A program made the position numbers and the translations under genes. This document shows, in pieces, positions 17,327-26,363 of a stretch of 64,000 bases of DNA (the stretch's first letter is position 1; each line of letters begins with the position of its first letter). The notes under the pieces are model-generated. The model did not search any database. It saw nothing but the letters and a program-made list of their open reading frames with translations, and had not been told where the DNA came from. Source of the DNA: Streptomyces flavofungini (GTDB taxonomy: Bacteria > Actinomycetota > Actinomycetes > Streptomycetales > Streptomycetaceae); NCBI RefSeq assembly GCF_030388665.1, contig NZ_CP128846.1:6398501-6462500 (forward strand), read 5' to 3'.

Positions 17327-17932
17327 GTGACCGCCAACATCACCTCGCTCACCGACCGCTTAGGCCCCCACGCCCGTCCTGACGCCCGCCGGGCCGCGTC
17401 CACCGCCTCGCTCGACCTGCACAACGCATGTACCGCCGCGGGCCTCAGCCTCTCAGCCCTGCCCAGCACGGAGCGCCCCGGACAGGTGGACATCGGGTGG
17501 GTGGCACCGGAGACCGCGGACGAGTTGACCCGCCTGATCCGCCGCAGCATCAAGCAGGCCCTCCGCGCCAGCGAAAGACTCCGAGCCGCCTTCCACGCCC
17601 GCGCGCTCGATATCCCTGACCCGTACGTGCGCCATGGTCGGATCGAACTCGGGCAGTTGCCCCTCGCCGCCGCGGACCGCCTGACCGGCCTGCTCGGCGG
17701 CCCGCTCCCGGACCCGGACGTGGAACTCTCCTACTGGCCCGAAGCCCAGCTCCTCATCGCCCGACTGTGCAAAGCCTTCAAACAGGCCACGCGGGGCGGC
17801 TTCCTGGATCCGCAGTTCCATCCGGACTGCCTGCACTGCAACGCCGAAGCCTTGCTCGCGCTGGGCTCCATCCCCGTCGCGACCGCGCGGCGTCTGGCCG
17901 ACGCCCTGGAAAGCCACCCGGAGCCGGCGTGA
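17327..17932 (+). CDS. hypothetical protein with a CxxC-like site
   Basis: The 201-residue protein has a helical middle (ELTRLIRRSIKQALRASERL) and HPDCLHCNAEALLALG near the C-terminus, which could bind a metal. The GTG start follows a 43-base gap. It is coupled by GTGA to the DUF6624 gene. Function unknown. Confidence 0.6.
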   Translation: MTANITSLTDRLGPHARPDARRAASTASLDLHNACTAAGLSLSALPSTERPGQVDIGWVAPETADELTRLIRRSIKQALRASERLRAAFHARALDIPDPYVRHGRIELGQLPLAAADRLTGLLGGPLPDPDVELSYWPEAQLLIARLCKAFKQATRGGFLDPQFHPDCLHCNAEALLALGSIPVATARRLADALESHPEPA

Positions 17933-18528
17933 GCCCGATACCGGCCCGGCCGGACCTGGCCCGCGACCTCCTCGACCGCGCAGAGCAGGCACGCTCCCAT
18001 CGCGCCCGGCTCACCCGTGGACTGCTCACTGCGGACGCCATCGGCCGGGGCCAGCATCTCGAACACGCCACCGCTCAGGTCCTGCGCCGGATCCTCGCCG
18101 ACCACGGCTGGCCCGGCGCCGACCTCGTCGGCAAGGAGGCGGCCGAGGCGGCCTGGTGGATCATCCTGCACGCCGACCACCTCCCCGACCTTCAGACCGC
18201 TGCCCTGCGCCTGCTCCACGCGGCCGCCGAGAAGGGCCAGGCGACCCCTCAGCAGTGGGCACACCTGCACGACCGGTGCGCGATCCGCTCCGGCCAGGAG
18301 CAGACCTACGGCACCCAGTACCAGCTCGGCCCCCACGGCATCGAGGCCCTGCCGGTGCGGGACCCGACCCGGCTCGATGCCCGCCGTGCCGGAGTCGGCC
18401 TACGGCCAGCCGCGACCGCGCTGCAGCACCTGCGCCACCGCTACGCCCGCGACCCGCAGAACACGGCGGTCCGCGACGAGCACGACGAGGACGACACCCA
18501 CTCTGATCTCAGGAGGATCGCCGCATGA
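17929..18528 (+). CDS. DUF6624-like protein
   Basis: The 199-residue protein matches the DUF6624 pattern by eye: WPGADLVGKEAAEAAWWI, AHLHDRCAIRSGQEQTYGTQ, then DPTRLDARRAGVGL. Members are frequent in actinomycetes and have no assigned reaction. The GTG start overlaps the upstream stop by four bases and the stop overlaps the next ATG likewise. The frame from 17767 is a longer artefact. Confidence 0.7.
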   Translation: MSPIPARPDLARDLLDRAEQARSHRARLTRGLLTADAIGRGQHLEHATAQVLRRILADHGWPGADLVGKEAAEAAWWIILHADHLPDLQTAALRLLHAAAEKGQATPQQWAHLHDRCAIRSGQEQTYGTQYQLGPHGIEALPVRDPTRLDARRAGVGLRPAATALQHLRHRYARDPQNTAVRDEHDEDDTHSDLRRIAA

Positions 18529-19478
18529 CCACGGCCCGGATGCCCAGCCCGACGGTCAAGGACGACGTGATCCGCGTCGTCACCTGGAACCTCGAGCACA
18601 ACGGCATCGACCGCAACGGCGACGACACCCGCTGGCACACCGCCATGCACGTCCTCGCCGACCTCAAGCCACACCTGCTGCTCCGCCAGGAACTGACCCG
18701 CGCGCACATGTACGGCGCCCGCACGGTCTGGGCCGAGGCCGCACAACTCGGCGGAATGATTCCGTTCCTGGCCACCGCCACCCCGGAGTCCGCGAACCCC
18801 ACCGGCGTCTACGTCGACCCGCGCTTCTTCGACGTGGTCGAGTACTACGAGCACGTCACCGGCATGTGGCACCCGGTCTGCAACCCGGTCGTCCGCCTCA
18901 AGGGCACCACCACCAACCTCAGCGTCGCCTCGTTCCATCTGTGTTCCTTCGACCCCCAGCAACGGGCCAGCGAGGCGAAGCGGCTCACCACGCTGGGCAA
19001 GCCCGGCATGGCCACCATCTCCGGCGGCGACGGCAACTCCTTCCCGCACACCCGCATGGAGACGGCCCCGATGCCCGACTGGTCGACCATCACCGACCGC
19101 TCCTACGTCGCGCACCGCACGCTCGAACGCGACGGCCGCCTGGTCTCCGACACCCGCCCGGACGAGATCCTGTCGGGCCAGCACAACGGACAGCCACCCG
19201 TCTTCCGGGAACTGGGGCACTACGCCGCCACCGAACTGGGCCAGCAGTACAACAACCCCCTCGCGCCCACGGCCTCCTTGTGGCGAAAGGACCAAGGACC
19301 CATGCGGCGCATCGACCGCCTCTACGCCACCCCGCAGGTCGCCAAGGCCCTGATGAAGCTGGAGGTCATCAACACCGAGGACGTACGGCACGCCTCCGAC
19401 CACGCGCCCGTCGTCGCCACCTTCAGCCGCGCGAAGCTGCACCAGGCCCTCTCGCCCGACCTGGAACTCACCGCCTGA
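18525..19478 (+). CDS. endonuclease/exonuclease/phosphatase-fold hydrolase
   Basis: The 317-residue protein has the EEP fold motifs in order: VVTWNLEHNG, LRQEL (QE metal ligand), SGGDGNS (GDxN) and ASDHAPVVATF (SDH). It has no signal peptide, so it acts in the cytoplasm on a phosphodiester or phosphoester that cannot be named. It ends the accessory operon and is followed by a strong terminator, then the precursor gene. Confidence 0.8.
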   Translation: MTTARMPSPTVKDDVIRVVTWNLEHNGIDRNGDDTRWHTAMHVLADLKPHLLLRQELTRAHMYGARTVWAEAAQLGGMIPFLATATPESANPTGVYVDPRFFDVVEYYEHVTGMWHPVCNPVVRLKGTTTNLSVASFHLCSFDPQQRASEAKRLTTLGKPGMATISGGDGNSFPHTRMETAPMPDWSTITDRSYVAHRTLERDGRLVSDTRPDEILSGQHNGQPPVFRELGHYAATELGQQYNNPLAPTASLWRKDQGPMRRIDRLYATPQVAKALMKLEVINTEDVRHASDHAPVVATFSRAKLHQALSPDLELTA

Positions 19479-19495
19479 CGGAGGACCGCCAGCTC

Positions 19496-19533
19496 CCGGT
19501 GCACGGCCGTCCCTTGATCCGGCCGTGCACCGG
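19496..19533 (+). terminator. 14-bp hairpin before the precursor gene
   Basis: CCGGTGCACGGCCG (19496-19509) pairs perfectly with 19520-19533 around a ten-base loop. It separates the accessory operon from the precursor/enzyme operon. The following 200 bases to 19736 hold no gene and presumably contain the precursor promoter. Confidence 0.75.
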
Positions 19534-19736
19534 TGACCACGGATGCGGCACGGGCGGGTGGCCTTTCGCGATCGGTTCGCCCCTGCAAGCCTGAACCTCG
19601 CCGAATCCGGTCGTCACGAGGGCTTCATGCGGTGCTTGCGCAGTCGGCTGCACGCAGCACGGCAGCCGAGTGCGGGAGCCCCGCGCTCCCTCGTCCGCGC
19701 GCGGTGCGGACGGACCGCTAGCCCCGGAGGTGCTGG

Positions 19737-19886
19737 ATGGACACGCTCATAGAAACGGTGCCGTTCGCAACGGAGGAGTGGGAGTTGGACATCACCATCA
19801 CCGACACACCCCGCATCGCAGCGTCGGACGAGTGCGACACCAGTGACGGGTGCGAGTCAACCTGTGACTCGTCCTGCACCAGCTAA
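19737..19886 (+). CDS. FxLD-type lanthipeptide precursor, WELD variant
   Basis: The 49-residue peptide starts at an ATG with GGAGG six bases upstream. The leader contains EEWELDITI, matching the FxLD recognition box except that Trp replaces Phe. The core ends DGCESTCDSSCTS, almost the standard FxLD core. From DECDTS on it has four Cys and several Ser/Thr for lanthionine rings, plus Asp residues that the linked methyltransferase could modify. The gene stands 68 bases before the dehydratase. It should be dehydrated and cyclised in the cytoplasm; no dedicated protease or exporter is seen nearby. Confidence 0.88.
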   Translation: MDTLIETVPFATEEWELDITITDTPRIAASDECDTSDGCESTCDSSCTS

Positions 19887-19900
19887 TCCTCAGCCCCGTT

Positions 19901-19931
19901 CTGTGCGGGTCGGCGCTGCCGGCCCGCACAG
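19901..19931 (+). terminator. attenuator-type hairpin between precursor and dehydratase
   Basis: CTGTGCGGGTCGGC (19901-19914) pairs with 19918-19931 (one T-G wobble) around a three-base loop. Lanthipeptide operons often use such a partial terminator so that far more precursor than enzyme is made. Confidence 0.7.
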
Positions 19932-19954
19932 GCCCAGCAGATCAGGAGCCAGCG

Positions 19955-22900
19955 ATGAAGCGCAGTCGCCTACTTCAGCGCGGAGACGCCCTCCTCCTGC
20001 GCGCGACAGTCCTTCCGGCCGAGATGCAGCACACGTGCTGGCCATCGGGCGAGGATACGGCGGAGTGCCGACAGTGGCTGACTGAGGTGTGGTCGCAGGC
20101 CGCCTTCGCTGAGGCGGTGCGCGCCGCATCTCCCCAACTGGCCTTCGCTGTTGAAGCGGCGATCACGAGTGAAGCAACGCTGCCCAGGAAGGTGCACAAG
20201 GCGACCAACGCGGTCGCCAGATACCTGTTACGGGCGACCGGCCGCCCGACGCCCTTCGGGCTCTTCGCAGGCGTGACCACGGCATCGTGCGGCCCGGCCC
20301 AGGCTCGGATCGGCTCCGCACACCGGGTGCTCGCGCGCCCCGACACGCTGTGGCTCGACCGCGTTCGCCGTGACCTCCAAGGCCGCCATGACGTCGTGCC
20401 TCACCTGCGGGTGCAGGTCAGCGACCTCGTGGTGCGGCTCGGAGACGATTTGGAGCGGCCCCTTCCCGGCGGTCGTAGGGCAAAGGTTCGCTTGACCCGG
20501 CCCCTGCAAGCCGTCCTCGACGCCGCCGTGAACCCCGCGCGGTGTGCTGAGATCGCCGAGCAGCTGACCCCCAGGGGCGCAACAGCCGAACTGATCCAGC
20601 AGTTGATCACCAGCGCGCTCGATGTGGGGCTGCTGACCAGCTCACTGGCCGCACCTGTGACCGACACCGACCCCTTAGGTCATCTCGTGGGCGCGCTGCT
20701 GCCCGTGGCCGCGGACCTGGATGTCGAGACCGTCGAGGTCTTGCGGGAACTCGACGCCATCCACCAGCTCCTCACCGATCACAACACGACACCGAAGCCC
20801 ACCACCGCGGCGATGCTGCGGCGGACAGCCGAGGACCGGATGTCCGGCATCAACGACCAGGGCCGCGTCCGCCTCAGCGTCGACCTATGCCTTGATGCCG
20901 CCGTGCAGATTCCCGAACATGTCCTGGACGAAGCAGAGTTAGCGGCCGATGCCTTGCTGCGCCTGACACGGAACCAGGGAGAGCGGCCCGTGTGGTCCGC
21001 CTACCACACGCTGTTCTGGGAACGGTACGGTGCCGGAAGCCTGGTGCCCGTACGGGACGCTGTCGACCTCGCGGCGGGGGCGGGGCTACCTGCCGACTTT
21101 CCGATGTCGCTGTGGCCGCAGCCGCCCGCCAGATCGCTGCCGCGTGACGAACTGCTGATGGCCAAGGCGTGGCAGGCCGCGGTCGCAGGCTCGCGCGAGG
21201 TCCAGCTCACCGAAGACGATCTCGACGACCTCTGCGGACCTTCGTCCGAGGACACCGCGATCGCTCCGCACATGGAGATGGGCATACGCGTGCACGCGCC
21301 GAGCTCGCAGGCCCTTGACCGTGGGGAGTTCACTCTCGCCGTCCGGCCCGCCTGGAGCACGGGCACGCTCACCGGCCGCTTCGCTTCCCTCCTCAACGAC
21401 AGCGCCCTGGCTGCCACGTACGAGAAGCTGCCCACCCTGGTGGACGGAGCACTGCTCGCCCAGCTCTCCTTCGCTCCGACCTATCCGCACGCCGAGAACG
21501 TGGCCCGTACTCCCGCCCTCGTGCCGCACGTGATCTCCGTCGGAGAGCATTGCGCTTCACAAGCCCACATCATCCCCGTCGACGACCTTGCGGTCCTGTC
21601 CACCAGCCGCCGTCTGCACCTGGTCAGCCTCTCCCGGCGACGCATCGTCGAGCCAGTCGTCCTACACCCTCTCGCGCTGGAGAAGCAGGCGCCGCCCCTG
21701 GCACGGTTCATCGCCCTCATAGGGCGCGGATTCGCCACTGCCTGGACGCACTTCGACTGGGGACCAGCCGCGAGCGGGCTGCCGTACCTGCCCCGAGTCC
21801 GCTACCGCAAGACCGTCCTGTCTCCCGCGCGGTGGCGCTTGAGCGCCCGTGCCCTTCCCGCCGGCCCCTACCGGGTGGAGTGGCGCGCGGGGTTGGAGGA
21901 GTGGACGCGGACCTGGAAGTGCCCGTCGATGGTCGACCTGCGCGACGACGACCGCACCTTGCGCCTGGACCTACGGGAGGCCCTGCACGCACGATTACTG
22001 CACCGCCACCTCCAGCGGCACCCGCATGCCGAACTGCTGGAGACACCGGCCGACGATGCACTGGGCTGGATCGGCCACGCCCACGAGTTCACCGTGCCCC
22101 TTACCTCCATCCGGCCGCCCCAGCCCCACCCGGACCTCGGCTCTGCCCCCGTCGTCACCAATCAGATGCTGCCCAACCCCGGCGACACCGAGCAGCCTTG
22201 GGTCCAGGCCAAGCTGTTCACCCACCCGAACGCCATGGACCAGATCCTCACCCGCCGCCTACCCAGCCTCCTACATGAACTCGGCGCCCCACGGTGTTGG
22301 TTCGTGCGCTACCGCACCCCGCAGGAAGAAGACCACCTCCGGCTCCGGATCGCCGTCCAAGGACCGGCCCGGCACGCTGAGACCACGCAGGCACTCGCTC
22401 GGTGGGCAGCCCACCTGCAAACGGACGCGCTCGCCGCGCGACTCCTCTTCGACGGCTACCGACCCGAGTCCGGCCGCTACGGCACCGACCAGGCCCTGGC
22501 CGCCGCCGAGGACGTATTCGTCGCGGACAGCACTGCGGTGCGCCAAACCCTCACCGATCTCGGGCTCGACCGACACGTGCTGTGCGCCCTGGGCATGCTC
22601 GACATCGCCCGTGGACTCCTTGGCCAGGACGCCGGAACACAGTGGATGGCCACCACACCCGCCCGCGGAAGCGCCGATCCCACGGTGACCCGCCAGACCC
22701 TCCAGCTCGTCCGTGACGGCGGCCTCCCAAAATGCCTCGGTTTGACTGTCCAGCTCGATGACCTCTGGGCACAGCGCCGCAACCTCCTGGCCGCCTACCG
22801 AACCCACCTCACCAACGACCGAGCGGTCGCAGTACTGGAATCCCTCCTTCACATGCACCACAACCGCCTCATGGGCCCAGGCCGGGAAGCCGAGGCAGCA

Positions 22901-22960
22901 TGCCGCCACGCCGCCCGGCAGGCAGCCCGCTCCCTCACGACCAGGCGAGGCCGGACGTGA
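19955..22960 (+). CDS. lanB: class I lanthipeptide dehydratase, FxLD type
   Basis: The 1001-residue protein is a full-length LanB. The N-terminal glutamylation domain has LLRATGRPTPFGLFAGV near residues 88-105 and WSAYHTLFWERYG later. The C-terminal SpaB/thiopeptide-type elimination domain starts near residue 745 (EQPWVQAKLF, FVRYRTPQEEDHLRLRI). It would use glutamyl-tRNA to dehydrate Ser/Thr of the precursor. Both halves are in one protein, so no split enzyme is needed. GGAG precedes the ATG. The stop overlaps the cyclase start by four bases. Confidence 0.92.
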   Translation: MKRSRLLQRGDALLLRATVLPAEMQHTCWPSGEDTAECRQWLTEVWSQAAFAEAVRAASPQLAFAVEAAITSEATLPRKVHKATNAVARYLLRATGRPTPFGLFAGVTTASCGPAQARIGSAHRVLARPDTLWLDRVRRDLQGRHDVVPHLRVQVSDLVVRLGDDLERPLPGGRRAKVRLTRPLQAVLDAAVNPARCAEIAEQLTPRGATAELIQQLITSALDVGLLTSSLAAPVTDTDPLGHLVGALLPVAADLDVETVEVLRELDAIHQLLTDHNTTPKPTTAAMLRRTAEDRMSGINDQGRVRLSVDLCLDAAVQIPEHVLDEAELAADALLRLTRNQGERPVWSAYHTLFWERYGAGSLVPVRDAVDLAAGAGLPADFPMSLWPQPPARSLPRDELLMAKAWQAAVAGSREVQLTEDDLDDLCGPSSEDTAIAPHMEMGIRVHAPSSQALDRGEFTLAVRPAWSTGTLTGRFASLLNDSALAATYEKLPTLVDGALLAQLSFAPTYPHAENVARTPALVPHVISVGEHCASQAHIIPVDDLAVLSTSRRLHLVSLSRRRIVEPVVLHPLALEKQAPPLARFIALIGRGFATAWTHFDWGPAASGLPYLPRVRYRKTVLSPARWRLSARALPAGPYRVEWRAGLEEWTRTWKCPSMVDLRDDDRTLRLDLREALHARLLHRHLQRHPHAELLETPADDALGWIGHAHEFTVPLTSIRPPQPHPDLGSAPVVTNQMLPNPGDTEQPWVQAKLFTHPNAMDQILTRRLPSLLHELGAPRCWFVRYRTPQEEDHLRLRIAVQGPARHAETTQALARWAAHLQTDALAARLLFDGYRPESGRYGTDQALAAAEDVFVADSTAVRQTLTDLGLDRHVLCALGMLDIARGLLGQDAGTQWMATTPARGSADPTVTRQTLQLVRDGGLPKCLGLTVQLDDLWAQRRNLLAAYRTHLTNDRAVAVLESLLHMHHNRLMGPGREAEAACRHAARQAARSLTTRRGRT

Positions 22961-24108
22961 GTGACCTCGTCCACGACCTGGGGAAGGGCCTAGCGGGAAC
23001 CGCCCTGCATGAGGGCGTCCTTGCCCGCGACAGCGGCAAGTGGGACGCGGCCCACCAGATCGCGAAGAAGATGGCGGGCCAGCCCGCCACCGTGAACGAG
23101 GCGGACGCCAGCCTGTACCGGGGCGCCCCCGCCGTCGCCTACGCCCTTCACGCTGCGGGCCACCCCGCCTACCAGACGGCGCTCGATACCCTGGACGAGC
23201 GGATCGCACCGCTCATCGACGCACGCGTGACGGGCGCGCTGCACCGCATGGACACCGGCACACCGCCGCGCATGCAGGAGTACGACCTGATCAGCGGCCT
23301 CACCGGGCTGGGCGCCTACCTGCTGCATCGAGGCACTCGGCCCGACCTGCTCCACGGCGTGCTGGGCTACCTGGTCCGGCTCATCGAGCAGCCCGTCACT
23401 GTCCACGGAATCCGGATGCCCGGTTGGTGGACGACGGACAGCCCCACCGGCCGACCCGCCGAGGACTGGCCTGGTGGGCATGGCAACTTCGGCATGGCCC
23501 ACGGCGTTTCCGGGCCCATCGCCCTGCTCGCCCTGTGCGCCCGCGCCGGATATCACGTACCCGGACACCACCAGGCTCTGCAACAGGCCTGCCAGCTCCT
23601 GACCGACTGGGCCCGGCCCGCCCCCGGCAGTGCCTGCTGGCCCGAAACCCTCACCCTGGAGGCGTGGCTGGCCGGTCCGCCCGCACGTGCGTACTCGGGC
23701 CGGGCCTCATGGTGCTACGGCGCACCGGGCATCGCCCGCAGCCTCCAACTCGCCGCGCTCGCCAGCGACGAGGCCCCGGCCCAGCGCCGCGCCGAAGACG
23801 CCCTCGCTTCCTGCGCCGCCGACCCCGAACAGCTGGCCCGCCTCACCGATGCCACCGTCTGCCACGGCTGGGCCGGGCTCAGCCTGGCCCTCGACCGCGC
23901 CGCCGCCGACGCCGGACCCGACAGCACGCTTCACCGCTGCCGACGCACGGCACACGAAGCCCTGGCCGCCCACGCGGATCAAGACACGCCGCCGCGGACT
24001 GCCGGACTCCTGACCGGAGCCGACGGCATCCTGCTCAGCCTGCACACCCTCACCCCATCCCGCCGCGTTGGACCAGGCAGGTGGGACACCTGCCTCCTCC
24101 TCGGCTGA
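22957..24108 (+). CDS. lanC: lanthionine cyclase
   Basis: The 383-residue protein is a LanC-type zinc cyclase that adds Cys thiols to dehydrated residues. The zinc ligands are visible: C253 in SWCYGAPG and C302-H303 in VCHGWAGL. The catalytic His lies in AHGVSGP (H182). GLTGLGAYLL and other GxxG helices of the alpha/alpha toroid are present. The GTG at 22957 overlaps the dehydratase stop; the upstream extension is rejected. Confidence 0.92.
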   Translation: MSDLVHDLGKGLAGTALHEGVLARDSGKWDAAHQIAKKMAGQPATVNEADASLYRGAPAVAYALHAAGHPAYQTALDTLDERIAPLIDARVTGALHRMDTGTPPRMQEYDLISGLTGLGAYLLHRGTRPDLLHGVLGYLVRLIEQPVTVHGIRMPGWWTTDSPTGRPAEDWPGGHGNFGMAHGVSGPIALLALCARAGYHVPGHHQALQQACQLLTDWARPAPGSACWPETLTLEAWLAGPPARAYSGRASWCYGAPGIARSLQLAALASDEAPAQRRAEDALASCAADPEQLARLTDATVCHGWAGLSLALDRAAADAGPDSTLHRCRRTAHEALAAHADQDTPPRTAGLLTGADGILLSLHTLTPSRRVGPGRWDTCLLLG

Positions 24109-24124
24109 AGACGAAAGAGACCTC

Positions 24125-25324
24125 GTGGACGACACGCCCTCCATCGACGACCTCCGGAACCAACTCGTCGACCAGATCACCGCCCAGCAGCCGCTGCCGA
24201 CCTCCGTTGAGCACGCGCTGAGGACCGTACGCCGCGACCTGCACCTGCCCGGCCTCGACCCCAGCGCGGCCTACAGCAACCGCGCAGTCACGATCAAGGA
24301 CAACCCCGACGGGCCCCTCGCGCTCTCCTGCGCCTCTGTCCCCTCCACCGTCGCGATGATGCTCGCCCAGCTGTACGCCCAGCCGGGGGAGAACATCCTG
24401 GAGATCGGCGCGGGCACCGGCTACAACGCGGCCTTGCTGTCCGAGATCGTCGGCCCCACCGGCACGGTCACCACCATCGACATCGACCCGGATGTCGCAC
24501 TGCATGCCCGACGAGCCCTCAACCACACAGGCCACGACCACGTCCGCGTCATCCACGGCGACGGCCTGGCAGGAGCGCCCGAGCACGGCCCCTACGACCG
24601 GATCATCGGCACCGTCGGCTTCTGGGACATCCCCAGCACCCTGCACGACCAGCTCGCCGAAGGCGGTCGACTCGTCCTGCCGCTGCGCTGGCGCGGACAG
24701 ACCCGGTCCGTCGCCCTCACCCGTCACGGCGACACCCTCATCTCCACCGGCATGCAACTGTGCGGATTCGTGCCCATCATCGGCCAGTACGGCGAACGCA
24801 CTACCGAACTGGCAGGCGGCACCGTCCGACTCCACCACGACCAGGACCAGCCCATCGAGCCTTACCTGCTCGACAAGGCACTCGCTAACCCGGCCACCGA
24901 CCTGTGGACCACGGTGCGCGTCGGCCGGACCGAGTCCTTCGACGGAATCTGGCTGCGCGCCACAGCCTTCGAGGACACTGTCTGCCGCATCCAGACCACG
25001 AAACAAGCCCTGACCAACGGCATCCGCCGCCCCGCGATCCCCGGCCTCAGCCCGGCGCTCGTCTCAGGAGACTCCCTCGCCTACCTCGTCGCCGAACGTG
25101 ATGACCAGGACGCCGAGCGCCCGTCCCGCCTCGGCGCCGCCAGCTACGGCCCCAACGGCCCCGAACTTGCCCACCGGCTCACAGCCCATGTCACCGCATG
25201 GGGAGCCGACCGCATCGCGATTCCGCACCTCAGCGTGCACCCCATCGCCGCATCGGATTCCGACCTTCCGGCAGGCCACGTCATCATCAAGCAGGACAGC
25301 CGAATCGTCCTCACCTACAGCTAG
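24125..25324 (+). CDS. FxLD-system protein O-methyltransferase
   Basis: The 399-residue enzyme resembles protein-L-isoaspartate O-methyltransferases: ILEIGAGTGYNAALL (91-105) binds SAM, and the SCASVPSTVAMML region is in the substrate side. FxLD and related lanthipeptide loci carry this fused-length variant, which methylates Asp in the cyclised peptide and can lead to isoaspartate or imide. The precursor core contains Asp residues that could be targets. The GTG start follows the cyclase by 16 bases. It ends the biosynthetic operon. Confidence 0.88.
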   Translation: MDDTPSIDDLRNQLVDQITAQQPLPTSVEHALRTVRRDLHLPGLDPSAAYSNRAVTIKDNPDGPLALSCASVPSTVAMMLAQLYAQPGENILEIGAGTGYNAALLSEIVGPTGTVTTIDIDPDVALHARRALNHTGHDHVRVIHGDGLAGAPEHGPYDRIIGTVGFWDIPSTLHDQLAEGGRLVLPLRWRGQTRSVALTRHGDTLISTGMQLCGFVPIIGQYGERTTELAGGTVRLHHDQDQPIEPYLLDKALANPATDLWTTVRVGRTESFDGIWLRATAFEDTVCRIQTTKQALTNGIRRPAIPGLSPALVSGDSLAYLVAERDDQDAERPSRLGAASYGPNGPELAHRLTAHVTAWGADRIAIPHLSVHPIAASDSDLPAGHVIIKQDSRIVLTYS

Positions 25325-25489
25325 TTCGCCAACTGAAGGCAACCGTCAGGCAGTTCACTCGTGAGCGATACCCGGTGTTTAAAGGGCGGCACACGTCACC
25401 CAAATCCAGATGTGTTGGCGCCTGCCCGACCTCAGTCGATGGGGCTCCTTGAAAATGGCACTGACCGGAATCCCGTGAACCTCATTGGC

Positions 25490-26209
25490 CTACGCCTGTG
25501 TCCAGCGGCGTTCCAGTTCAGCGATGTCCGGCTCGTGAGCTGCGGCCCATTTTAGAGCGGTCGGTTGAGAGGACCGAGGGTTGTCCGTACACCGCCGCAG
25601 GACCGCAAGTGTGATCTCGCAGGCTTTGATTGCCGACTCCATTGAGTAGTCGACGAACGTCGGGGCGCTGTGAGTGCCCAGAGGGTGAGGCACCGTCTCT
25701 TGCGGACTCTCCTTTGGGTGAGCTGCAGCGTCCCGGAGGTCGAACAGCCATTCAAAGTCGGTGACCCATTTCGTTTGGACGGGACCGGTTTCGAAGAGGG
25801 ACTTCAGCGCCTCGCGGATCTTCCCGTGCCGCTTCGTACCCTTGCCTCGCCAGGTATCACGTGTGGTTTGGGGCACGGCCGTGGACCCATAGAGGGCATC
25901 GAGAGCATGGACTGCGTCTGCTACCGCGACCAGCGATGCGTCGAATTCCTGACGCATGCAGCGAGACACCTCCGCGCTGTCACTTTCCAGAAGCGCCGCG
26001 TGGCGGGCACGGCGAGCCGCGATCCCTCGATCAACAGTGATGGTCGCCCAGATCAGCCAGAGGTGGGTCGTCGTCTGAATAGACGCGGATTCGGCCGTGA
26101 CGGATGCCCCCGCAACCCCGGCATGCGCCTGTACGTCTCGCCCCTCGGGTGAGGACTGCTGGGCTCCGGAGTCTGGGTACTCATCGCCGCCTGAGCTGAA
26201 TCGAACCAT
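25490..26209 (-). CDS. hypothetical protein with a HEPN-like motif
   Basis: The leftward protein (239 residues from this ATG) is helical with FEWLFDLRDAAAHPKE, where R-D-x3-H fits the HEPN RX4-6H pattern. A longer start at 26281 exists but neither start has a strong ribosome site. It lies between the lanthipeptide locus and the tail genes, with other leftward cargo genes. A toxin or abortive-infection function is possible but unproven. Confidence 0.5.
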   Translation of the reverse strand: MVRFSSGGDEYPDSGAQQSSPEGRDVQAHAGVAGASVTAESASIQTTTHLWLIWATITVDRGIAARRARHAALLESDSAEVSRCMRQEFDASLVAVADAVHALDALYGSTAVPQTTRDTWRGKGTKRHGKIREALKSLFETGPVQTKWVTDFEWLFDLRDAAAHPKESPQETVPHPLGTHSAPTFVDYSMESAIKACEITLAVLRRCTDNPRSSQPTALKWAAAHEPDIAELERRWTQA

Positions 26210-26363
26210 GAGGCCACCGTAGAGGGCGACTACTGTCGAATCACACAACTGCGGCCGCAGCCTTGAAATCGGCTGCTGCACTTCGCCTCAGTTCGTGCGT
26301 TGTTGAAGCATGGGGAGCGAGGACTCAGTGATCAGCGATGGCAAGCGGACGCACATGGAGGAT

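Noticed and set aside
18017..19594. 525-codon rightward frame over the EEP hydrolase region
   Set aside because: Arg/Pro/His-rich shadow in another frame; the EEP motifs lie in the 18525-19478 frame.
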